Assembly (NCBI GenBank): GCA_004431415.1
Contig: QPMI01000077.1
Coordinates: 1-33,088, forward strand
Length of the DNA stretch: 33,088 nt
Direction of reading: 5' to 3'
Source: Cyanophora paradoxa
Lineage: Eukaryota; Glaucocystophyceae; Cyanophorales; Cyanophoraceae
This document shows, in pieces, positions 18,174 to 26,664 of this stretch (its first letter is position 1; every line of letters starts with the position of its first letter). Both the position numbers and the translations under genes were made by a program. The notes under the pieces are model-generated. The model saw nothing but the letters and a program-made list of their open reading frames with translations, was not told the DNA's origin and ran no database searches.

Positions 18174-20330
18174 TCACTTTCTCTTCCTGGATAGTGCTTT
18201 CAGTGAGATTGTGGTCGACGTAGACAACTTCATTAGTTGTATGGATGTGCTTATGCAAATCGACCCCGCCTCGTTTGGGGGTTTCCTCGTGCCCGCGATG
18301 ATCTGCTGCCAGGTGTTCCAGTTGTTCGCGTCGAAGATGGTGATATGCGAGCGATTCTGGATCGCGGTGGGGGCACCACGGCTGGGTCCGGCCGGTGCGA
18401 CGTGCGTGAATTGAACGATTCGAGGGCCGCACAGGTCAGCGTTGGCCGGCGTGAGAGTCATGGGCGGCGCGTTGAGGTCGTCGGGCATGGCAATCTCGTA
18501 GAAGCATCGTTCAACGTCATGACGTGAAGCGGAGTCACGGAGGTGCTCATGGTTGTCCTCATCGTAGATGCAGTCGAAGTAGTCGGCGTACTTGTTGGCC
18601 GGGTGCCACAGTGAAACTCGTCCGCGGCCGTGATCATGAACGGTCGGAACAGCAGGCCCCCACGGTTGTGTTGGCTGAGCTCGCCGTGGCCGGGGGCGCC
18701 GGCGCGGTACGGATAGGTGCCGGGGCCGGCGCCGTAGCGTACGACCAGCGTACGTGCATCTTCATGTATTTCGAAGAATGGGCGCATGTACGGAACGCGC
18801 CGGAGGAACGCCTCGAGACCAGAGTCGCCGAGTAGCATGTAAGGCATGTGGACCTCACCTAGGACGTGCATGTACTTCTTCGTCGTGGTGGCGGGGTGAA
18901 CTGGGGGTGGGTCCCGAGTCTGGATTCCCTCCAGCTCCTCGACCGGCGGTGGCTCCAGGAGCTCCTGCGGTCTGTGCCCGTCCTCCACGGTGAGCTCCTC
19001 GGTCAGATCAGCTGTCTGTCCGAACGGGGCTGGGCCTCTGAGGATGTGAGCCGCGACGGCGAAGATGTGGGGCGCGTGTCGTCCATGTTCCTGGATCGTC
19101 TTGCAGTACGCCGTGGCCAGGAAATCCGTATGCGTGAAGTGAAGCAGTGTCAAACAAATGTGATAGGAAGTATCCCGTTCCGGATCAGTATCCAGAGGTT
19201 CCGACACGCGTCTCCTCGGGGCTGTATGTGCGCATGCCGTGCGGGAGCGGGGGGCGAGGACTATGGAGACGGATAGGGTACCAGTCGTTAATCGAGTGGG
19301 CAAACAATTCCCCGTTGATGTGATTGTTGCGCCGTCCGAAACACTCACTCTCCGTCAAGTCAGGTCGCGGTTCCCGTCGGACCATCACGCCGCTCAGGTC
19401 CGGCCACACTCCATGCTGGTAGCCGGCGCCGTCGACGGTCGTGAAGCCCTTCGCCCACTCCTTGTTGGGTAGACGTTGGGTATGTCAGCGTTCTCCGAGA
19501 GTTGCGCCTTCTTGAAAGGTACAGTGTGGAATTCGCACAGGATTCTGGAGATGATGGAGTCGACCTCCTCGGGTGTAAGCCTGGCGGCCTTACGCTCCTT
19601 CTTCTGCAACTTCTCGTCATTCAGTCGCTTCTCGTGGGGGCGTTTGCGCTCTGTTCCGTAGACCATAGCGCGGGCACGAAGCCCGAAGTACGTGCTGGAG
19701 TTCCAGAAAGTGTCCTTGCTCATGTCGTCGACGAGTCTGACGAGGGAATCCCAGTCCGGAACGCGTGGTAGAATGTCAATGCCGTCCGACATCCACTGCG
19801 TCAAGTACCCGTATTCGTCAACGTCGCGCTCAGGGGGCCGTGGGACAGGTACGGCGAGAGGGTCGGTGACGGGGACCATCGGATTTGGGAGGACAGGGAG
19901 TAAGTGGTCGCGGTAGCGCGGGTAGAGCATGCAGTAGAACAGATTCAGTCGATGCTCTGCGTCCTGGAGGAAAGCCCGCGTTACCGCCAAGCGCTGGATG
20001 ATCGATAGCCTTGCCAAGTGCAGTGTTGAGTCGAGCAACGAGGCCGAAAGCAAGCTTGCTCGCAGTACGAGTGCTTGATTCCGTCTCAAGCTTTGTACAC
20101 CCGACGCATGGCCTCGAGGGTCAGCTGAAGGACATGGGACCGCCACGCAGTCTTGCACGCCAGTTGTAGTATAGCTCGACGGCCGGCTCCGGCTGCTTCG
20201 GGGCGAAGACGGGGGCGTGCAGTCGCGACTCGAGACGGATCGGCTTGCCCTTCTTGGCGAGTTGATGCTTGTGCATGAACGTGGTGATTGACATCACGAC
20301 GACGGTGGTGTCATGTAGCTCGGCGAGCAG
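18174..20330 (-). pseudogene. Decayed or spliced coding region, unknown protein
   Basis: The minus strand reads as protein in successive frames. About 20330-20160 includes VVVMSITTFMHKHQLAKKGK and VELYYNWRARLRGGPM. About 20060-19455 holds LYPRYRDHLLPVLPNPMVPV, YGYLTQWMSDGIDILPRVPD and a Lys/Glu-rich stretch RPHEKRLNDEKLQKKERKAA. Near 19455 the frame changes and continues with WAKGFTTVDGAGYQHGVWPD and INGELFAHSINDWYPI. About 19190-18620 holds LLHFTHTDFLATAYCKTIQE and YMLLGDSGLEAFLRRVPYMR. Near 18615 it changes again into KYADYFDCIYDEDNHEHL and on to HITIFDANNWNTWQQIIAGT. The upstream end meets a LINE fragment at about 20335, which may have cut it. The frame changes could be decay, sequencing indels or unrecognised introns. 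No catalytic motif or family is recognised. It could be a transposon protein or a host gene remnant. Confidence 0.5.
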
Positions 20331-20334
20331 TTCC

Positions 20335-20655
20335 AGCGCGGTTGGCGCCCGCGCCCGAGAGTGGGCCTGCGGCCCCCGGACCTGTAAGGAAGTCTGCGCC
20401 GCCTGCGACGGGCCGATTCGCCTTCACAATCTACTCAACGCCGCTCGGAATGCAGACTGCCCACTGGACTACGCAGGCTGGAAGGTGGCGCTCCGCGCCC
20501 AAGAGCTCTACGATTGCGTCAAGGTATACCCTTGGGAGTCACATCCTAGCCCGCTCTAAACGGTACCCCGAATCACGTGAAAGGGGGGGGGGGGGGGGCT
20601 ACGTCGGGAGGAGACTCTCAACACCACCTACCTACTACTTCACCATACCTAGTGG
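20335..20655 (+). mobile_element. Short LINE 3' end, copy 1 (severely 5'-truncated)
   Basis: It encodes a C-terminal tail containing CAACDGPIRLHN and WKVALRAQELYDCVKVYPW, followed by a stop, a run of 16 G (20583-20598) and GAGGAGACTC. The same order occurs at the end of copy 2 at about 23945-24220, and the two tails align along their length with substitutions. The segment ends TTCACCATACCTAGT, a string that recurs at about 25188 well downstream of copy 2. Copy 1 may therefore be an internally shortened version of the same 3' end. It is inserted at the upstream end of the minus-strand coding region. Confidence 0.7.
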
Positions 20656-23600
20656 AAGCGCAAGCCCACGAGACTGTTGCGGTCATCGCTCGTAAGCAAC
20701 TGACAGCGCAAGAGGCCTGCTACATCGTCGAAGCCGTCGTGCAGGCCCGGATCGCGTACGGGCTCAAGGTGGTGCCAATGTCGGAAGCCCAGTGCGACCG
20801 GATGGACGCCATCTGCAGCTGGCTGCAAGTAGTTAAGCACCACGGTGGACTAGCGGCGTCGACGTAGAACTACGCGCTCTGGAGCCACGGCACGTATCGC
20901 CTCCCGCGCACGGCGCACCTAATGGCCAAGAACCAGATCACGGACCTGCTTGCGCGGCTCTGCGGCGAGCCTGATGAGCTGCTAGCTCAGGTGATGGCCC
21001 ACCGCGTTCGCGCCCTCCAGCGAAAGCTAGGCGTGCCGCTGCTGCCGACAGAGTTTCTGAACGTGCACGTTACGCCCCAACTCGCGAAGGCCAACACGAT
21101 CGCCGCTGTGATGCCGCTGCTGCAGCGCCACCAGTACAGGATCCAATGGAACCACGCACGCTACCTGAATGCTCCGTACCCCCCATGGGAGTGGAGTACC
21201 CTGGTCCCAGCCGGCAGAACTCCTGCGTGAGTACGTCTTGGCGACTCATATCCCCAAAGACATCTTCAAAGACGCTGCTCCTGCCCTCTACGCTGCCGGC
21301 ATGTACTGGATGTCCTCTGTCACGGCGCCCGACGGCGAGCGCCTTTGCACTTGGCGGGACCTGCACCTCTGCGCCCCCCGCAACACCTTGCCCTGGGCTG
21401 CCCCTCCCTGGTGGAAACCTCTTGCCGAGGCCCTGATGGCGGACTCCAGCGACACCTTGCCCTGGGCTGCTCCTCCCTGGTGGAAAACCCTCTCGAAGGC
21501 CCTGACGCTCGACTCCAGCGGCAAGGGTGTCCTTCGGTACCCGATGAGGCAGCCCCCCGGTACCCCCCCCTCAGCCATGGTGCAGCTGCCAGGCGGAGCT
21601 AAGAAATACATTCACCGACCGGACGACTTCGTCTGCCTCTTCGACCTAGCGACCATTCATGATGCAGCGATACCGCCCCACGTAGGACGCCTCTGTACGG
21701 CGGAGTCCGAGCCGGGCCGCCTCGTTGCGACGGAATGCTGGCTCGAACACTGGATCCCTGTCCCGGAAGAAGCGGACCCGGTCGCCGACGGTGCCTACTG
21801 CCGCTGCGATGGGCACTGTCAGCACGAAATCCGGGAGCCGCCCCTTGCGCAGCGCCACTACAATATCATACCCGGGGAGGGTCGGCGGCACTGGCACGAC
21901 GATCACACCTGCCCGCGGGCCGCCAGCGCGGCGTGCCGCGCGACGAGCACCTGCAACGACGCAGGGGAGCACGGTACTTCGATTGGGGGCTGGACCGAAC
22001 ATGCCGCCGCGCTGGGAGCCGTACCTGGCGCCCTGTCGACTGCTGCGATCAGCAACGTGCCCGCGGCCGAATGTGAGGGCCAGGTCGCTACCCGTTCAGG
22101 CGGCGCCAGCCGCAAAGTCCTGCGCCAAGGTTTACTCGAATACTTTCACCCCGGGTGGACCGCGGCAGTGGCGATGGACGCGCACCGGTGGCGGATGCTG
22201 CTGCAAGCCAGGCAGGAGGGGGACGAGCGCGTTCAATGGCACCTCCTCTTGCCCGAGGATGCCGCCCGCCTCGCCGAGCTGGAAGCGGACCCGCCGGAAC
22301 CGCTGCACCTGCTGCAAAACAAGGCGGTTCCGATTACCTCTAGGCAGGCTCGGAAATACTACTACACACTGAGGGACGAGGACTCCTGGGCGACCTTTCT
22401 GCAGGCGTGGGATAGACTGGAGGAGAACCTCCGCCGCGACCTGTGGGCAGCTGAAGCCACGTCGGACGGGACCTACGAGGCGGCCGCGCCGGCCCAAGCC
22501 TGGACGGACGGGAGCCTGCAGGACGGTCAGACGAGCCTAGCGCGCGGGGCTTATGCGGTTCACTGGCCCGCGCGCCACCTGCGCACTGATGCGAGCCTCC
22601 ACCCGCTGGAAGTCTTTCCGCCTGAGTGGGATGCAGGAGATCAATAAAGCGGAATTGCAGGCAGTGATTACGGCGGACATACTTCCCCGTTTGGAGCCGT
22701 CGTCCACATCGACAAGCAGAACGCGATCCGCTGGTGTAAGGAATTCGTTCTCGACGCCGCCCAGCATAGCCCGCGGGAGTACATCCGGCACGTCTGCTCT
22801 GCCGAACTGTACGCATGGCGTCAACTCAGGGCCCAACTAGATATGAGGGGGTGGCCGCTCACGCTGGTGAAAGTGAAGGTGCACGCGCAAGGCGAAGCGC
22901 GCAACCCGCACAATGACATCGCCGATGCTCTTGCAAATCGCACAGCCGGCGAACAACTACCAGCAGAGAGCCTACAAGAGCCTGTCTTCCTGCCGCCGGA
23001 GTTTAGCATGCCAGCCGTCCTCACAATCGGTAACGGGGACGGCACCGTGCGACGGGTGGAAGGCGACCCGAAAGAGCACATGGACACCTTGCATGAGCAT
23101 CACATGCACTTCGCTTGGGCTCAACAACTACTGGCTGGAGCGTTTCTACGCCGCGGAGACGCCGGGGCAGACATCGGCGGGCTGTACGTGGAGACAGCTG
23201 TAGGACCCAGGTTCCGCAGCGCAAGCGGGGCTCGCAACGCGCTCTTCAAGTTCAGGACCCAACTGCTCTGCAGCTCGCTTCCAGCGAACGAAGTCCAGGT
23301 ACGGGATAGGCCCGACCTTTACGCAGCCTACAACCCCGGCGGCGGCTGCGCGGCCTGCGCTACGAGGACGCCGCGTGCCCGGCGGGATCGCGCGAACCCG
23401 CCTGAGGCGGGCGAGCAGCCCGTGCAGGCCGGCCCCAGCAGACAGCGCGAGGTGCCGACAGCTCTCACTGCGGGCCCAGCGGAGACTTTCACACACGTCT
23501 TTCTATGCCCGGGCCCCCATGCAGTGACACACCGCGCGGAGACCGCTTGAGCTCTGAGTCGCCTCCTGCAGTGCGCCCACCGCGAGACCCACAGACTTCA

Positions 23601-24162
23601 ACTCAAGAACATTGATCCCACGCTAGTGCTCGCCTCTGGACTCGTGCCCACCTACTTGCGCGTAGCCGACGATGACGCCGAAGCGCGCAGCTCCGACGAC
23701 CGCCCGACCACGTACTTGCGGCTTTGGATACTCCAAGGTGTTGCCCCGCAGTCGCTCGAGCGGGACTTGATCCGAGCCCTCAACCTCGACCCGCGCCGCA
23801 CGCCGCGCACCGCCAAGCGCATGCGCCAGATGCTGATCGAACGCGAGCGTCGGCTCTGGGCCAGCCGGTGCAAGATCAACGCAACATGGGAACGAGACTG
23901 TCGCATCTCTCAAGCCTCTAAACGTCGCCCGCGCCCACCCCGCACAGGAGCTAGAGCTAAAGAACGTGCCCGCGGACCCCGTGTCCTGATAGAGCTCTGT
24001 CCCGCCTGTGACGGGCCCATCCACCTTCATAACGACCTTCGCGTAGCCCAGAACGCCGACTGCCCGCCAGAGTACACCGGATGGAAAGCGGCACTTCGAG
24101 CCCAAGAGATCTACGATACCACCAAGGTCCGCCCCTGGAGTTCGTCACCCCCGGATAATTAG
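20656..24162 (+). pseudogene. LINE ORF2 remnant: post-RT region, RNase H, zinc-knuckle
   Basis: From 20656 the frame reads a helical region (QEACYIVEAVVQARIAYGLK) resembling the thumb of LINE reverse transcriptases. A TAG interrupts at about 20865, the frame resumes (LLARLCGEPDELLAQVMAHR) and then shifts near 21200 into a 492-codon stretch (to 22647). RNase H follows with AWTDGS (first Asp, about 22500), then after a frame change near 22640 KAELQAV (Glu), after another HIDKQNAI (Asp), and HNDIADALAN (last Asp). Beyond it lies GGGCAAC...THVFLCPGPH, a C-x2-C...H-x4-C knuckle typical of LINE C-termini. After a TGA at about 23548 the frame continues to a second Cys motif, CPACDGPIHLHN, and ends PWSSSPPDN. 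With two stops and at least three frame changes it cannot be functional as read. Confidence 0.75.
21383..21520 (+). repeat. 69-bp tandem duplication inside the LINE coding region
   Basis: Two adjacent 69-bp copies (21383-21451 and 21452-21520) each encode 23 residues starting TLPWAAPPWWK. The duplication is in frame, so it could have arisen while the ORF was still functional. The two copies have since diverged slightly. Confidence 0.85.
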
Positions 24163-24239
24163 CTAGCCCCACTAGGGAACGGGGGGGGGGGGGCTACGAC
24201 TGGAGGAGACGAGGAGACTCCCAACGCCAAGACCCGCCC

Positions 24240-26160
24240 ATGACGACCTCTCTCCCATCTCGATTCCCGTGGCTGCTCGCCGGGCCTTCGTGCCCGCGCC
24301 GACCCGCCACTGCCTGTGCGACACGCGCCTCTACCCCCATCCCCTGCTCCCGCCGACACGCTCGCCCCCCGCCACCGCCGCCGCCCCCGCCCTCCCTGCT
24401 CTCTCTTCCTCGTCACCACGGCCACTTACCCCCAGCCCACGCCCCTCCCGCCTCGCCTCTGCCTGATCTGATGACTTCCCACCGCACCAGGGAGGGGACG
24501 GTGGTGCGGACTGTCGGGCGGAAGGCCTCCTGGCGGCCGCCGAACCCACCTGTACCTGCCCCGGCCACGCGCCAGGCCGGGGCGGACAGACCGCCGCGGT
24601 GGGGGCCCATCATTGGCCGCGGGGGGGGGAGGTGGTCGTCAGGAGGCTGGAAACCCGGCGGGACGTGCCTCATACCCCTCCGATCCTCACACCCTCCCGC
24701 CTCATACCCCTCCGATCCCCCCTCTCCCGACCGACACCTTCCCGTTCCTATGAGCCCGGCGGCTCTACCAGGCCCGCTCCCCCACGAGCACGCCCCCACC
24801 CCCGAGCCCGCCATGCCGACGACACAGCGGACCGTATTTTAGCGTGTACAGATTGGCTTAGGTTACTGAGCGCCTTCCCGGAGGCCATAGCTTGCTAGGT
24901 ATAGTCCCAGCTGCAGTTCGTCTAGCTGTCCGCCAGTTTTCTCAGACCTTGCTCCCCTTCTCGTCCTTGGGTAGTCATTCCCTCCTCGTGTAGGAACTCC
25001 CCTGTACTAGTACTGCAGCACTAGACCTAGCCCCAGGGTAGCCTTTCCAGTTATCTCCACATCCGAGCTCCACCCGGTCCGATGTCCGAAAGGCCTAGTC
25101 CCGTAGGTTCATCTCTCGACTTGACACAGATGGACACCGCAGTTATATCTCTAGCCATTTGTCTTGGTGTGTGCGAATTCATACGTTTCACCATACCTAG
25201 TCCTCGAGAAACTTCCCTGATCTACTCTCAGCCTCGCACACACTAGATATAGCCGCCCCGACCGACTCGCTGGCATGGGCCCCTCCGCCCAAGCGAGCGC
25301 CTGCCTTGCCTCCCTCTCCCGCTCTGCCCTCCCGCTCGCTCTCTTGGCCCTGCCCGCCATTCACGACCTTGCCCACGCTCCTTGCGCCTCGACAGCGAGG
25401 GAACAATGGACCAGGAGGCTTGGCGGAAGGTTTCGGCTGGTCGCTGCACCCACCAGATACCCCGGCCCTCGTGCCAGGACCGTGGGTTGAAGGACCGCCG
25501 CGGAGGGGGGCTCGCAATTGCCCGTGGCGGGGGGGCGGCGGCTGGTTCGAGGCTGGAAGCTCTGCTGACCGAGAAGTCTGACCCTCCCCCTCCCAGCCCC
25601 GGCCGGTGCCGACCTTCTCCATCCCGCCCCACTTCTTCCCAGCAACATCCCCCCTCGCCTCATTCCCCTCGGCCCCTCTACGCCAACGTGCTTTCACCCG
25701 CGCTTCTGGCGAGCGGCCCCTCAACGCGGAGCCCGCCGCGCTAGCTGTAGTCACGGCCGCGTCGAGAGTAGGCAGATTAGACCGTGGGTCCGTCCTGGCT
25801 TTCTTACCGTACAGTAGAACAGCCCGCGAGCCTCGGACGTCCCGACGATCCCTAGGCAGGCAACACTAGCAATACTAGTGTTTTGATTTACCTCCCTCTC
25901 GTAGACCCCTGGGTAGTCCTCCCTGTGGACTAGTCCTGAGCTAGGCTAGATGTATATGTAGTGCTCTATGTTCTGGGTTAGCTTTGCTTTAGTTTACGTC
26001 TCGATTTCCTTGATTAGCTCCACCCTGTCCGATGGCTGATAGGTTCCCTACCCGGCGTAACCAGTAGGCTCATCTTTCGCGCGATCGACTTGACACTTTA
26101 CGGACACCTCAGTTCTATTCCTAGCCGTATTGTCTTGGTGTGTGTGAATTCATTGATTAA
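24240..26160 (+). repeat. Diverged tandem duplication of a unit of about 0.95 kb
   Basis: Anchors recur in order about 0.9-0.97 kb apart: GACCGCCGCGG at 24589 and 25493, AGCTCCACCC(G/T)GTCCGATG at about 25066 and 26016, and GTCTTGGTGTGTG at 25161 and 26132, each followed by GAATTCAT. Each unit begins with a pyrimidine-rich GC-heavy half and ends with a more balanced half containing CTTGACAC. Frames on both strands are low-complexity Pro/Arg/Gly and are not genes. Because the unit follows the LINE tail, and TTCACCATACCTAGT links it to LINE copy 1, it may be part of a LINE 3' untranslated region. Confidence 0.65.
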
Positions 26161-26524
26161 CTAGACCCCGCCCCCCCCTCCTACCCGACCTCACCTCCGC
26201 ACCCGCTCCCCCCCCAACTCAGCCCTCTCACCCGCCCCCGGTCGGCTGCCCGGCCACGGATCCAACCCCGCCCCTGGCCCCGCCCACCCACCCAGCCTCG
26301 GCCATCGCCCCGGCCACGACCCCCCCCCCCAGCCCTCCCCCCCCCCCCCCCCCAGTTTCAGCCCCCCCCCCCCCTCCATCCTCGCCACCTCCCCAGCTTC
26401 GGCCATTTCCCCGGCTTCGGCCACCCTGCCAGCTTCAGCCACCACACCAGCTTTGGCCACCCCCCCCGGCTTCCGCCAAGCCCCCAATCTCGACAGACCC
26501 CTCCCGTATCCTAGTAGCTCCTCT
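26161..26524. repeat. Cytosine-rich low-complexity tract
   Basis: Long C runs (for example around 26320-26375) lie on the plus strand. They are followed at about 26393-26480 by an imperfect 18-bp tandem motif of the type GCTTCGGCCACC with variable spacer. The strong C-over-G strand bias could favour i-motif/G-quadruplex structures. There is no gene. Confidence 0.7.
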
Positions 26525-26528
26525 CACC

Positions 26529-26590
26529 CACTGGGACATCTGTAACTGAGCAACCAAAGGCTGGCACTGGGACATCTGTAACTGAGCAAC
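26529..26590 (+). repeat. Two direct copies of a 26-bp sequence
   Basis: CACTGGGACATCTGTAACTG plus GAGCAAC-type continuation occurs at 26529-26554 and again at 26565-26590, with a 10-bp spacer. It lies between the C-rich tract and the start of satellite B. The stretch from here to 26664 has no gene. Confidence 0.85.
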
Positions 26591-26664
26591 TGAGCTAGCA
26601 TCTCCAGCTCCGACATAGAATATTGATGCATGTGCTGTGGTGTATCAATAGGACATCCACTTTT

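Larger units (their letters stand above)
20656..24230 (+). mobile_element. 5'-truncated non-LTR retrotransposon (LINE), copy 2
   Basis: It starts directly after copy 1 and runs to a run of 13 G (24181-24193) and the GAGGAGACTC tail. The coding part covers what looks like the region after the reverse-transcriptase fingers/palm, then RNase H, a zinc-knuckle and the C-terminal tail shared with copy 1. The reverse-transcriptase catalytic motif and any endonuclease are absent, so it is a dead, 5'-truncated insertion of the kind LINEs produce. The 3' boundary is uncertain, because the following duplicated 0.95-kb units may belong to its 3' untranslated region. Confidence 0.75.

Noticed and set aside
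19040-19110. HAPHIFAVA segment resembling a myosin motor motif
   Set aside because: The P-loop that should follow in a myosin head is absent, and the surrounding sequence does not match.
24240-25869. Proline/arginine/glycine-rich ORFs in the 0.95-kb tandem units
   Set aside because: Low complexity from GC-rich pyrimidine-biased DNA, overlapping on both strands, with no domain.
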